Shown here piece by piece: positions 16,481 through 25,347 of a DNA stretch of 64,000 bases. Position 1 is the first letter of the stretch; every line of letters starts with the position of its first letter. This DNA comes from an uncultured Lachnospiraceae bacterium (GTDB lineage: Bacteria; Bacillota; Clostridia; Lachnospirales; Lachnospiraceae). The stretch covers positions 11,038-75,037 of the forward strand of contig CAJUCC010000008.1 of assembly GCA_910585205.1 (NCBI GenBank), given 5' to 3'. Both the position numbers and the translations under genes were made by a program. Below the pieces are notes generated by a model that was not told where the DNA came from, ran no database searches, and worked only from the letters and a program-made list of their open reading frames with translations.

Positions 16481-17353
16481 ATGGCGGAGATCATTTTCCA
16501 TGCGGATGATTATGGGGCAAACAAAGAGATTTCGGAGCATATTCTGGACTGTTGCCGGGAAGGAGCGCTGAATTCTCTGAGCGTATTGCCCAATAGTCCG
16601 CATCTGACAGCCTGTATGGAAATGCTGGAGCCTTATCGGAAATCGGCAGCGGTCAGCATTCACTGCAATCTGGCGGAGGGGCCCTGTCTGGCTGATCCGG
16701 CACAGGTGCCGTGGCTGGTGGATGAGCGGGGAATGTTTTCGATTTCTTTTTTTAAAGTGCTGCTTTTGTCTTTTATCGGGAAGCGGGCGGAACTGAAACG
16801 GCAGATCAAAGAAGAAATGCGGGCACAGATCGTGCGGATGCTGCCTTATGTGGAGTCATTGCGGATAGACAGCCATCAGCATTATCATATGATTCCGGTC
16901 GTGCTGGAAAGCATTCTGGAGGCCGCGGAGGAGACCGGGAGAGAGATTGCGTTTATCCGCATTCCGGCAGAGCCGGTGCGGCCGTTTCTGCGCCGGATTT
17001 CCCTTTATCGGACATACCGGCCGATTAATCTGGTCAAAAATATAGTGTTAAACCTGCTGAGCCATATGGACAGAAACCTGCTGAAGCCTTACCGGAACAA
17101 AAGCGCGGTTTTTTTCGGTATTGTACTCAGCGGATGTATGGATTTGAAACGGGTGGAAGCTTTGCTGCCGGCATTTCGGAAGATTGCCGAGCGGAAGGGC
17201 CTGCCGCTTGAGGTTTTGTGCCATCCCGGCGGTGTAAGTTCTGCGGCGGATCTGATGGATCCGAAAAATCAGGATTGTGCGGCGTTCTATCTGTCGGATG
17301 GCAGGAAGACGGAAAAAACAATGCTGTTAAAGATTTCCGGCAGGACTTTGTGA
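16481..17353 (+). CDS. ChbG/YdjC-like carbohydrate deacetylase
   Basis: A 290-residue protein of the YdjC/ChbG family, metal-dependent deacetylases best known for removing acetyl groups from chitooligosaccharides. The metal-site motifs are HADDYG at 7-12, SIHCNLAEGP near 59-68, DSHQHYH at 130-136 and CHPGG at 247-251. There is no signal peptide, so it acts in the cytoplasm on a nucleotide sugar or lipid-linked sugar. It is the second of three deacetylase-type genes in the island (PIG-L at 7356, NodB-like at 43240), each from a different fold family. It ends 22 bases from the convergent GtrII gene. Family clear, substrate unknown. Confidence 0.85.
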   Translation: MAEIIFHADDYGANKEISEHILDCCREGALNSLSVLPNSPHLTACMEMLEPYRKSAAVSIHCNLAEGPCLADPAQVPWLVDERGMFSISFFKVLLLSFIGKRAELKRQIKEEMRAQIVRMLPYVESLRIDSHQHYHMIPVVLESILEAAEETGREIAFIRIPAEPVRPFLRRISLYRTYRPINLVKNIVLNLLSHMDRNLLKPYRNKSAVFFGIVLSGCMDLKRVEALLPAFRKIAERKGLPLEVLCHPGGVSSAADLMDPKNQDCAAFYLSDGRKTEKTMLLKISGRTL

Positions 17354-17375
17354 CTGCAACGGGATGGGACAGCGC

Positions 17376-18947
17376 TTACGGATCCTGATCCGTTATCTTA
17401 ATGACAACCGTATCCCCGATCTGCCGTACGCTGCCGGGCGCCGGCCAGCAGTCCATTTCCGCAAACGGGGCGGATACGGCGATGGCTTCTTTTTCCGCTT
17501 TGTCACATGGCTCGAGCGAAAGGCCGAAGTAGGTATCCATCATGGCGGAAAAATGTGCCGATTCGGATATGATATAGCTGTCCCGGATGCCGGCCATGGC
17601 GGGCGGCAGGTTGAGCGAGATCGTATCATAATCGTCAAAATGCCCGACGATGCAGAACTTACGGGCGGCAGGGAAGTCTTCGAGCCGTTCGATGCGGTCT
17701 GTCATGCGGGATGTCAGATCGAAGGTCATCCGATTGGATGTGGTCATATACAGGTAACTGATATTATCGATCAGGGCAAAATTGAATATTGTCAGCGCCG
17801 TCAGCGATACGATGCTCCATGCGAGTATCAGAGGAGCCCGTTCGCAGCGCCCTGCCGCGCCGCAGTCTGCCGTGTGTCCGGACGGACAAATCCGGCCGCT
17901 GTCATACAGGAGGGCGGGCAGCATATAAATCGGCGTGAACCCCGCGTACATCAGCATGTAATATCTGACTTGCGGAGATAAAAAGTAAATCATGGAACAG
18001 ACAAAGGGCATGGCGCCGAAGCAGACAAGGAGCAGGAGCAACCGCCCCGGATCACGATAAAGCCGATGCCTTTGCAGCAGAAACAGAAACAACAGTAAAA
18101 TCAGTATAAACAAGGCCGCGTTTAAGAGTTTATACAGGTTGATTGTATCGAGCGGGCCGAAAAAGAAATAGACAAAATCAATGAGGCAGTTTTTGACGGC
18201 CGACACGATTTGGGAAACGCCGGGCAGTGTCATGGTGGAAATGCCGTTATAGTCACTGGTGGAGATACCCTGTACCGTTCCCAGTATCCGGCTGGAGAGC
18301 AGATAGAGCGCCGTGCCTGCCCCGCCCATCAGAAGAAAGCGGCCCCAGTGCGCCAGCAGCTCTTTTACGGGGAACGCACGATCGATCAGACGCAGAATGC
18401 TCCAGGTAACGATAAGCATAACGGCATAGGAAACATAGGCCTGATAGGAGCCGTAGGAAAACGCCAGCAGCGTCAGCCCGGCGAGAAAGCCTTTTTGGTA
18501 CCGCAGTGTCACCAGCACTGCGAGAGCGGCGGTAAGCTGTGCGAGAAAATATCCGTCCGCCGTGTACATATAGGCAAATGTGCTGGCGACAACGGGAAAA
18601 GAGACGGTCAGTCCGCAGACAAAAAAAATACTGCTCTTTTTGTGCAGAGAAAAAATCTCCACCACACAGACACAGGTAAGGCTGAGGTACAGCAGGGAAA
18701 GCAGGCCGTTAATCCATTGCAGGTCATAGTAGGAGCCGATGCCGCAGGAAATGGTCAGGAAGCAGCGCCCCAGGTCGGCTTTATTCTGGCTGTCGTGGAA
18801 GTTATAGACGGAATCCCATGTGAGCAGATGGTTGGTCAGGCGGTACATGTGGATGATAAGTCCCATGCAGAAGGCGCTGCGGAAGGCAAAGCTCCAGGAT
18901 TTTTTTATTTTCTGCCGTATGGTGTGAAAAACGGTTTCGGGATACAT
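17376..18947 (-). CDS. GtrII-like polytopic glucosyltransferase, inverted paralogue
   Basis: This 523-residue protein is the only clear gene on the - strand. It has the same layout as the gene at 10422: about ten helices, with FAYMYTADGYFLAQL and SYGSYQAYVSYAVM in the positions of the corresponding GtrII motifs, and a soluble C-terminal tail of about 120 residues. The two tails share the arrangement ending in VRQIGDTVVIKI versus VQVIDGVMVVKI. Its start has an AAGGAGAT site and a possible -10 at 19081-19086 on the - strand. It is probably a side-branch transferase using a polyprenyl-phosphate sugar. The reversed orientation cuts the + strand block into two transcripts and suggests independent insertion or local inversion. 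Confidence 0.8.
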   Translation of the reverse strand: MYPETVFHTIRQKIKKSWSFAFRSAFCMGLIIHMYRLTNHLLTWDSVYNFHDSQNKADLGRCFLTISCGIGSYYDLQWINGLLSLLYLSLTCVCVVEIFSLHKKSSIFFVCGLTVSFPVVASTFAYMYTADGYFLAQLTAALAVLVTLRYQKGFLAGLTLLAFSYGSYQAYVSYAVMLIVTWSILRLIDRAFPVKELLAHWGRFLLMGGAGTALYLLSSRILGTVQGISTSDYNGISTMTLPGVSQIVSAVKNCLIDFVYFFFGPLDTINLYKLLNAALFILILLLFLFLLQRHRLYRDPGRLLLLLVCFGAMPFVCSMIYFLSPQVRYYMLMYAGFTPIYMLPALLYDSGRICPSGHTADCGAAGRCERAPLILAWSIVSLTALTIFNFALIDNISYLYMTTSNRMTFDLTSRMTDRIERLEDFPAARKFCIVGHFDDYDTISLNLPPAMAGIRDSYIISESAHFSAMMDTYFGLSLEPCDKAEKEAIAVSAPFAEMDCWPAPGSVRQIGDTVVIKITDQDP

Positions 18948-19009
18948 GGGAAATCTCCTTTGGATTATATGAGTGGCGCAGAGCGTGAGCAGACAAAAGT
19001 ACAGGCAGG

Positions 19010-19034
19010 CCCGGAAAATCTTTGATTTTCCGGG
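19010..19034. repeat. Perfect inverted repeat, 11-base arms
   Basis: The arms CCCGGAAAATC (19010-19020) and GATTTTCCGGG (19024-19034) are exact complements around a TTT loop. No T-run follows on either strand, so an intrinsic terminator is unlikely. It could fold in the 5' leader of the - strand GtrII transcript or serve as an operator. Confidence 0.6.
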
Positions 19035-19114
19035 TTCGCTTTGCTCATCAGACAGTCAGTCAGGCTCTGCCTTTGGGAATATTATAACTTATTTTTCATA
19101 AAAAAACTACATTG

Positions 19115-19143
19115 TGGACATCTTTTTGGTAATAGGCTATAAT
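19115..19143 (+). promoter_or_regulatory. Sigma-A-type promoter for the CotH-to-GT4 operon
   Basis: TGGACA (19115-19120) and TATAAT (19138-19143) are separated by 17 bases, matching the housekeeping consensus at 11 of 12 positions. An A/T-rich stretch lies just upstream. Transcription would begin near 19150, about 40 bases before the chosen start codon of the CotH gene at 19189. Confidence 0.7.
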
Positions 19144-19188
19144 GATAGACGTCATAGTGTAATCTGTGGGAATAGTGGTATCGAACCG

Positions 19189-21342
19189 ATGAAATGGAAC
19201 AGGAATTGCGAAAAAGTATGTCTGGTGGTTTTGGCACTGGCCGGCGTATTGTTTTATTATTTTATCATGACGACGCTGCGGGAGAAATCGCCGGCGGTTG
19301 TAATCAATGAAGTATGTCCGAAAAATTTATCGATTGTCAGTGACGGGCAGGGAGACTATCCGGGCGGATGGATTGAGTTATATAATGCGGGGACGGAGGC
19401 GGTGAATCTGAAAGATTATCATCTTTCGGACCGGCCGCACTTTTCGTATCGGGATGTGCTTCCGGATTTGGAGATTGCCGGAGGCGGATTTGCACTGATC
19501 TATCTTGACGGCAGAATCGAATGGGGAGAAGCGGATGGCGAGTGCTATCTGGATTTTGCACTGGACAAAGGGGCGTCGCAGATTTTTCTGACAGATGCTT
19601 CCGGACATGTGGTTGACGCGGTGACGATACCGGACAATATACCGATTGACACGTCGTTCGGGCGTGTGCAGGAGGGGCGGGATATTTTTGAAGGCATGTC
19701 CTGTACGCCGGGCGCATCCAACCGCAGCGGCCGGCAGGTGGTTATTCCCACACTGCAGGAACCGCGGCTTTCGGTGGAGAGCGGATTTTACGGGGAACCG
19801 TTTGAACTTGTGATGACAGCGGAGGCTGGCGAATCGATTTACTATACGCTGGACGGCAGTGATCCCGATTTGGATGGAATCTTATACCGGGGACCGGTCA
19901 CTGTCGATACTGCGCAAGACGGCACGGGCGGATATTTCCGGCGGTCTGACTTTTCCGCGCTGCCGTATTATATTCCGGAGGAGCCTGTTGATCGCGCGGT
20001 TATCGTCAGGGCAGCAGCCTTTGACCGGAACGGAAACCGGAGTAAAACGGTTACGGAGACTTATTTTATCGGTGCGTCTGTGTGCAGTGCGTATGGAGGT
20101 GAGACAGGGGTTATCTCCCTGGTTGCGGAGCCGGCGGACCTCTTCGGATATACGGAAGGCATTTTCGTTCTGGGGAAATTGTATGACGATTTTGTCGCGG
20201 AGCAGGGAGAACCCGCGGAGCGCGACTGTTACCTGATCGGGGCGAATTTTAACGGAAAAGGCCGCGGATGGGAGCGGGAAGCCGCTTTTACCTATTTTAA
20301 AGACGGGAAGCTGCTGTGCGCACACAATATCGGGATTCGGACGAGGGGAAAATCCAGCAGTGAGGGGCCGCAGAAGGGCCTGAACCTGTATGTGCGGGAG
20401 ATGTATGACGGCAGTGCGAAGTTATCGTATGATATATTCCACAATGGCCGCGCGGTAAAACGCCTGATGCTGAAAAACAGCAACAGTATCTTAAAGGACG
20501 GCTTTATAATGAGCCTGATGTCTGACAGTGCGGTGACAGTCGCACAGTGCGAGCCGGTTTCGCTGTTTTTAAACGGGGAATACTGGGGAACATACGGTGT
20601 GCTGGAAAAATATGATGAACAGTTTTTTCAGGATCATTATGGAATCGATGGGGAGAATATTGCAATTCTGAAAAACGGTTATCCCGAGGCGGGAACGGAA
20701 AAGGATTACTATGATTTTTATGATACGCTTGATTTTGCCGCTTCGCACGATCTTTCCGATGCGGAAAATTACTTTGAAATCTGTTCAAAAATCGATATTG
20801 CGAGCCTGATCGATTATTATTGTATGCAGATCTATATTGATAATATTGACTGTACGGAGACGTATAATATGCTTGTGTGGAAATCGCGGCTTCCGAGCCG
20901 GAGCAGTGCGGCGGCGGACGGAAAATGGCACTGGGCTGTCTATGATGTGGATGCCTCGCTTTCCGATGTGACAAGGGATAACCTGACAGGAGAAATCCGG
21001 GACGGCCGCCCGGCGTACTTTGAGCATGTACTGATCGGGGCGCTATTGCAGAACGAAGGGTTTCGCAGACAGTTTACGGACCGTTTTCTGGAACTGCTGC
21101 GCACAAATTTTTCGCCGGAAACCGTACTCCCCGCATTTGATGCGATGGCAGAGGAATTGAAACCGTTGCTGATACGAGAACATTTGCGTTTTGCGGGCGG
21201 CAGTGCGGATGACGGGGCCGTGGAGCGCGAGCTGGCGCAGATGCGGGACTTTTATGTCAACCGGGGCGCTTATGTGCGGGAATATCTGCAGGCGTATTTT
21301 GATCTGACGCCGCAGGAGACAGGTGGGGCGAAACAGTCATAA
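19189..21342 (+). CDS. Membrane-anchored CotH-type kinase with lamin-tail domain
   Basis: A 717-residue protein with one N-terminal helix (about 9-30) that should anchor it outside the membrane. Domains in order: lamin-tail-like (about 37-155, VVINEVCPKN and GGWIELYNAG), a chitobiase C-terminal-like domain with IYYTLDGSDPD near 215-225, and CotH (about 320-620). CotH motifs include RTRGKSS at 384-390, NGEYWGTYGVLEKYDEQF from 462 and the metal-binding YDVD at 585-588. CotH phosphorylates spore-coat proteins in Bacillus; related proteins occur in Clostridia with unknown targets. ATG 19189 lies about 40 bases after the predicted transcription start, but its ribosome site is weak. It is the first gene of the operon that continues with the sugar-phosphate transferase. 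A glycan or cell-wall target is possible. Confidence 0.83.
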   Translation: MKWNRNCEKVCLVVLALAGVLFYYFIMTTLREKSPAVVINEVCPKNLSIVSDGQGDYPGGWIELYNAGTEAVNLKDYHLSDRPHFSYRDVLPDLEIAGGGFALIYLDGRIEWGEADGECYLDFALDKGASQIFLTDASGHVVDAVTIPDNIPIDTSFGRVQEGRDIFEGMSCTPGASNRSGRQVVIPTLQEPRLSVESGFYGEPFELVMTAEAGESIYYTLDGSDPDLDGILYRGPVTVDTAQDGTGGYFRRSDFSALPYYIPEEPVDRAVIVRAAAFDRNGNRSKTVTETYFIGASVCSAYGGETGVISLVAEPADLFGYTEGIFVLGKLYDDFVAEQGEPAERDCYLIGANFNGKGRGWEREAAFTYFKDGKLLCAHNIGIRTRGKSSSEGPQKGLNLYVREMYDGSAKLSYDIFHNGRAVKRLMLKNSNSILKDGFIMSLMSDSAVTVAQCEPVSLFLNGEYWGTYGVLEKYDEQFFQDHYGIDGENIAILKNGYPEAGTEKDYYDFYDTLDFAASHDLSDAENYFEICSKIDIASLIDYYCMQIYIDNIDCTETYNMLVWKSRLPSRSSAAADGKWHWAVYDVDASLSDVTRDNLTGEIRDGRPAYFEHVLIGALLQNEGFRRQFTDRFLELLRTNFSPETVLPAFDAMAEELKPLLIREHLRFAGGSADDGAVERELAQMRDFYVNRGAYVREYLQAYFDLTPQETGGAKQS

Positions 21343-21364
21343 TGACAGATGTGAAAGGGTTTAT

Positions 21365-22777
21365 ATGGATCGAAAAAGCAGGATTATTGAAATATACGGC
21401 ATTTTGCTGACAGACTGTTGCTGCGTTGTTCTGTCTTATCTGCTTGCCCTGTTGCTGCGGTATGGCTCGTTTGCCGCGGTACATCATAAAAATACGTATG
21501 TGCTCGTATGCGTCTGGATTTTGCTGTTTACTGTTTTATATGATACGCTGATCGGCAGCGGCAGGAATTTTCTGCGCAGGGGATATTATGTGGAGGCGAA
21601 ATCCGTAGCCAAGCATGTGACGGGCCTGTTGATTTTTCTCGGATGCAGCCTGTTCTTTTTCAAGGAAGCGGAGAATTTTTCGCGGCTTGTGTTCGGGTAT
21701 TTTTTCCTGCTCGAAGCGGTAATGATGTTTGTCTGTCATGTTCTTTTGAAAAAATATCTGCGCGCGCACTATCAGGCGGACAGAAGCCGGACAAAGGTGA
21801 TGGCGATAACGGACAGGGAAAGTGCGGAAAAGATACTGTCGGCGCTTGCCGCCGGTGCGGATTATGACTGTGAAATATCGGCTGCGGTAATCTGGGACCA
21901 TGATATGACGGGACAGGCTCTCTGCGGGATTCCGGTGGTGGCGGACGCAGGCAATGTCATCGAAGTGGCAAAAAATATGCCGATGGATGAGGTGTTTATT
22001 CATCTGCCGGAGGTGGGCAAGTCTGCCCTGAAACAACTGTTTGAGGATCTGGAAGCCATGGGCGTAAGCTGCCATTATAATGTGGATGTTTCCGGTGCGG
22101 ATGCGGGCGTGCGCAGTATCGGGGAGTTTGCCGGATTTACGGTCTTTACGTATGCCATTCATCCGATGGATAACAGACGGGGAATGGTAAAGCGGCTGAT
22201 TGATATTGCCGGCAGTCTGGCCGGGCTTTTGATTACTGCCATATTGTATCCGTTTGTGGCGCTGGCGGTAAAAACGGATTCTCCCGGTCCCGTTGTCTTT
22301 TCCCAGGTTCGGATCGGAAAAAACGGCCGCCGGTTCCGGATTTATAAATTCCGGTCGATGTATCTGGATGCGGAAGCGCGGAAAAAAGAACTGGAAGCGC
22401 AGAACGAGATGCAGGGCCTGATGTTTAAGATGGAGGATGACCCCCGTGTGACGAAGGTCGGGAAGTTTCTGCGTAAGACAAGCATTGATGAACTTCCGCA
22501 GTTCTGGAATGTCCTGAAAGGCGATATGAGCCTTGTCGGTACAAGGCCGCCGACGGAGGATGAATTTGCCGCATATACGCCATACTATAGGAGACGGCTT
22601 TGCATGACGCCGGGACTGACCGGACTATGGCAGGTCAGCGGCAGAAGCAACGTTGACAATTTCGATGATGTGGTCAAATATGATCTGCATTATATTGACC
22701 ACTGGTCGCTGAGTCTGGATATCAAGATACTGCTGCAGACGGTTATTGTGGTGCTGTTCGGAAAAGGAGCAAAGTAA
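21365..22777 (+). CDS. Polyprenyl glycosylphosphotransferase (WcaJ/EpsL-type initiating sugar transferase)
   Basis: A 470-residue protein with four N-terminal helices, a CoA-binding-like Rossmann region (about 140-265), another helix near 285 and the C-terminal bacterial sugar transferase domain. Motifs of that domain are KFRSM at 328-332, DELPQFWNVLKGDMSLVG near 376-393, RPPTEDEF and TGLWQVSGRS. These enzymes transfer hexose-1-phosphate (glucose or galactose, sometimes a modified sugar) from UDP-sugar to undecaprenyl phosphate and start repeat-unit assembly. ATG 21365 with GAAAGGG upstream is preferred to the earlier in-frame start within the CotH gene. It is the only initiating transferase recognised in the window, so it may serve the whole island or only its own operon. 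Confidence 0.9.
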   Translation: MDRKSRIIEIYGILLTDCCCVVLSYLLALLLRYGSFAAVHHKNTYVLVCVWILLFTVLYDTLIGSGRNFLRRGYYVEAKSVAKHVTGLLIFLGCSLFFFKEAENFSRLVFGYFFLLEAVMMFVCHVLLKKYLRAHYQADRSRTKVMAITDRESAEKILSALAAGADYDCEISAAVIWDHDMTGQALCGIPVVADAGNVIEVAKNMPMDEVFIHLPEVGKSALKQLFEDLEAMGVSCHYNVDVSGADAGVRSIGEFAGFTVFTYAIHPMDNRRGMVKRLIDIAGSLAGLLITAILYPFVALAVKTDSPGPVVFSQVRIGKNGRRFRIYKFRSMYLDAEARKKELEAQNEMQGLMFKMEDDPRVTKVGKFLRKTSIDELPQFWNVLKGDMSLVGTRPPTEDEFAAYTPYYRRRLCMTPGLTGLWQVSGRSNVDNFDDVVKYDLHYIDHWSLSLDIKILLQTVIVVLFGKGAK

Positions 22778-22779
22778 TC

Positions 22780-23976
22780 ATGAAAAGAAAAATACTGATT
22801 ATCGTAGAAAATCTCCCCGTCCCGTTTGATACGCGGGTATGGCAGGAGGCTGTCACGCTGGCGGAAAACGGTTATACGGTATCCGTAATCTGTCCCAAGG
22901 GGAAAGGGTATGAGAAACCATATGAAAAACTGTCGGGAGTGTATATTTTCCGGCATGATCTGCCTGCGGAGGGAAGCGGACCCGTCGGCTATGCGAAAGA
23001 ATATGGGGCAGCTCTTTTCCATGAGCTGCGGCTGGCAAAATTTATCTATAAAAAGATCGGATTTGATGTGATTCACGGCTGTAATCCGCCGGATAATATT
23101 TATCTGGTGGCCAGGCACTTTAAAAAGTACGGCGTGAAATATGTGTTTGACCATCATGACATTTGTCCCGAACTGTTTGAAGCCAAGTTCGGGACAAAGA
23201 CGGGACTGCTGTATAAAAGTCAGCTTTGGCTGGAACGCAGGACGTATGAGAACGCTGCATTTGCCTTTGTTACAAATGAATCCTACCGAAAAATTGCGAT
23301 TGAGCGGGGCGGTATGGAGCCGGGGAAAGTCTATGTGCTGCGGAGCGGGCCGAAGCTGGAACGGCTGCGGATACAGCCGCCGAAAGAGGAACTCAAGGGC
23401 GGCCGGCGTTATATGGTCGGGTATCTGGGCGTGATCGGAAAGCAGGAGGGTATCCCCTATCTGCTCAGGGCAGCCGCATATATCCGCAGGAAGCTGAAGC
23501 GGGACGACATCTGCTATGGCATCGTGGGCGGCGGCACGTCTCTGGAGGAGATGAAGGCGTTGTCCGCCAGACTGGGTCTGGAAGATATTGTGACATTTAC
23601 CGGACGGGCGCCGGATGATGTGATGCTGGACTATCTGAATACTGCGGACATCTGTGTCAATCCCGATGAATACAATCCGATGAATGATAAATCTACCATG
23701 AATAAGGTTTTGGAATATATGGCGCTCGGGAAACCGATCGTACAGTTTGATCTGACGGAAGGGCGTTTTTCCGCGCAGGAGGCGTCGCTGTATGCGAAGC
23801 CGAATGACAGCGTGGATATGGCGAAAAAGATTGTGGCGCTGCTCGATGATGCGGAAAAGAGAAACCGGATGTCTGTCTATGGCAGAAAGCGTGTGGTGGA
23901 AGAACTGAGCTGGGAGCATACGAGCAAAGCGCTGCTGGAAGGATACCGGGCATTTTTTGAAGGAGAAATTGAGTGA
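22780..23976 (+). CDS. Glycosyltransferase, GT4-like
   Basis: A 398-residue GT-B enzyme. It starts with VENLPVPFDTRVWQEAVTLA, the usual acceptor-domain beginning of a group of EPS-locus GT4 enzymes, continues with HGCNPPDNIYLVAR and FDHHDICPELFEAKFG, and has the donor-binding EYMALGKPIVQFD near 308-320. This subgroup normally follows the initiating sugar-phosphate transferase, as here, where three bases separate the two genes. It therefore probably adds the second sugar to the undecaprenyl-diphosphate sugar. Its last bases overlap the start of the dehydrogenase gene. Donor sugar unknown. Confidence 0.88.
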   Translation: MKRKILIIVENLPVPFDTRVWQEAVTLAENGYTVSVICPKGKGYEKPYEKLSGVYIFRHDLPAEGSGPVGYAKEYGAALFHELRLAKFIYKKIGFDVIHGCNPPDNIYLVARHFKKYGVKYVFDHHDICPELFEAKFGTKTGLLYKSQLWLERRTYENAAFAFVTNESYRKIAIERGGMEPGKVYVLRSGPKLERLRIQPPKEELKGGRRYMVGYLGVIGKQEGIPYLLRAAAYIRRKLKRDDICYGIVGGGTSLEEMKALSARLGLEDIVTFTGRAPDDVMLDYLNTADICVNPDEYNPMNDKSTMNKVLEYMALGKPIVQFDLTEGRFSAQEASLYAKPNDSVDMAKKIVALLDDAEKRNRMSVYGRKRVVEELSWEHTSKALLEGYRAFFEGEIE

Positions 23977-25346
23977 GAATCAGTATATTTGGAATGGGAT
24001 ATGTGGGCTGTGTGGGGGCGGCCTGCTGTGCAAAACTGGGGCACCATGTGATCGGTGTGGACGTATCGGCGCACAAGGTGGCGCTGATTAACAGCGGGCG
24101 TCCCACAATTATCGAGAAAGACATTGATGAGCTGGTGCGGGCGGCGCACGAAGGCGGGCGTCTGGAGGCGACGGACGATGCCGCGTATGCGGTGGCAAAT
24201 TCGGCGATTTCTTTTATTGCCGTCGGCACACCGAGCAGCCGGGAAGGGCATCTGAATCTGGAATATATCTATAAGGTGGCACGGCAGATCGGGGAGGCGC
24301 TGCGGAGCAAGGAAGACTTTCACATTGTGGCGATTCGCAGTACGGTGCTGCCGGGAACCAATCAAAAGCTTGGAGAGATTCTGGAGCAGGCTTCGGGGAA
24401 AAAGCGCGGTCGGGATTTCACAGTCGTTTCCAATCCCGAATTCCTGCGGGAAGGCACGGCGGTACATGATTATCTGAACCCGCCGCTGACGCTCGTGGGG
24501 GCGGACTGTGACAGAGCAGTGGAGACAATGCGGGCGCTGTATGAGGATATTCCGGGGGAATTTATTGCCACGGACATCAAAGTGGCGGAAATGATGAAAT
24601 ATATCAATAACACGTATCATGCGCTGAAAATCGTATTCGGCAATGAGGTGGGAAATATCTGTAAGGCGCTGGATGTGGACAGCCACAAGGTGATGGAAAT
24701 ATTCTGCAGGGACAGGCAGCTCAATATTTCACCATATTATTTCAAGCCCGGGTTTGCCTACGGCGGCTCCTGCCTGCCGAAGGATTCCAAAGCGCTGCGC
24801 ACGCTGGCAAGGGACTGCTATATCGATGTGCCGGTAATCAATGCGATTGAGGAGAGCAATGAAATTCAGAAAAAAAACGCGGTCAGATTGATTATGGAAA
24901 AAGGCAGACGCAGGGTCGGCATTCTGGGGCTGAGCTTTAAGGCCGGTACGGATGATCTGCGCTGCAGTCCGATTGTGGACGTGGTGGAAACCCTGCTCGG
25001 GAAAGGCTTTGAACTGCGCATTTATGACAAAAACGTAAAGCTTTCCGAGATTACGGGAACCAATAAAGATTTTATTATGGCCAAGATTCCCCACTTGCAG
25101 CACTTTGTATATGATGATCTGGATAAGGTGGCGTCGGAATCGGATGTGCTTGTGGTGACAAATAAAGAAGCGGAGTTTGCGGATTTATTGGAGCGCTATC
25201 CGGGAAAGATTATCGTCGATCTTGTCCGGGCATGGGATGACGTGGACTATGCCGGGCAGTATGAGGGCATTTCCTGGGGAAATATCAATACGAATGCAAA
25301 GCAGTATGAGACACGGGAAAAGGATATGGCAGGAACGGAGTTCTGA
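23973..25346 (+). CDS. AlgD-like GDP-mannose 6-dehydrogenase
   Basis: A 457-residue nucleotide-sugar dehydrogenase. It has MRISIFGMGYVG at 1-12, VGTPS, IRSTVLPGT, NPEFLRE, the catalytic Cys267 in GGSCLPKD and LGLSFKAGTDDLR. The match to AlgD is stronger than to UDP-glucose dehydrogenases, for example GHHVIGVDVS, the GKK-G-DF stretch, LRIYDKNVKLSEITGTNKDF and KIPH. AlgD oxidises GDP-mannose twice to GDP-mannuronate with NAD. The GTG start overlaps the preceding stop codon as GTGA, with AAGGAGA upstream. The downstream heparinase-fold, MBOAT and SGNH genes are the other parts of an alginate-like set. I infer GDP-mannuronate, but GDP-ManNAc-type or UDP substrates cannot be fully ruled out. Confidence 0.85.
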   Translation: MRISIFGMGYVGCVGAACCAKLGHHVIGVDVSAHKVALINSGRPTIIEKDIDELVRAAHEGGRLEATDDAAYAVANSAISFIAVGTPSSREGHLNLEYIYKVARQIGEALRSKEDFHIVAIRSTVLPGTNQKLGEILEQASGKKRGRDFTVVSNPEFLREGTAVHDYLNPPLTLVGADCDRAVETMRALYEDIPGEFIATDIKVAEMMKYINNTYHALKIVFGNEVGNICKALDVDSHKVMEIFCRDRQLNISPYYFKPGFAYGGSCLPKDSKALRTLARDCYIDVPVINAIEESNEIQKKNAVRLIMEKGRRRVGILGLSFKAGTDDLRCSPIVDVVETLLGKGFELRIYDKNVKLSEITGTNKDFIMAKIPHLQHFVYDDLDKVASESDVLVVTNKEAEFADLLERYPGKIIVDLVRAWDDVDYAGQYEGISWGNINTNAKQYETREKDMAGTEF

Positions 25347-25347
25347 G

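Larger units (their letters stand above)
18948..19188. promoter_or_regulatory. Divergent intergenic control region with a perfect hairpin
   Basis: This 241-base region separates the - strand GtrII gene from the + strand CotH gene. It holds a + strand promoter (19115-19143), a possible - strand -10 TATAAT (19081-19086, weak -35), an A/T-rich block between them, and a perfect 11-base inverted repeat at 19010-19034. A second, long-range inverted repeat pairs GCAGAGC (18978-18984) with GCTCTGC (19064-19070) and would enclose the hairpin. Both repeats would lie in the leader of the GtrII transcript. No small gene is seen. Confidence 0.5.

Noticed and set aside
18964..18969. TATAAT on the - strand as the promoter of the inverted GtrII gene
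   Set aside because: It lies only about 17 bases from the start codon, so the transcript would begin inside the ribosome site, and no -35 is present.
18210..19025. 271-codon + strand open frame crossing the start of the inverted GtrII gene
   Set aside because: The - strand frame encodes a long membrane protein with a strong ribosome site and a paralogue; the + strand product is Gly/Gln/His-rich without motif.
21323..21364. Upstream start for the sugar transferase inside the CotH gene
   Set aside because: It has no suitable ribosome site and would add a non-hydrophobic stretch before the first membrane helix. ATG 21365 has GAAAGGG at a proper distance.
22690..23919. 409-codon open frame on the - strand
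   Set aside because: It is antisense to a clear GT4 gene and the end of the sugar transferase gene; no family motif or ribosome site.
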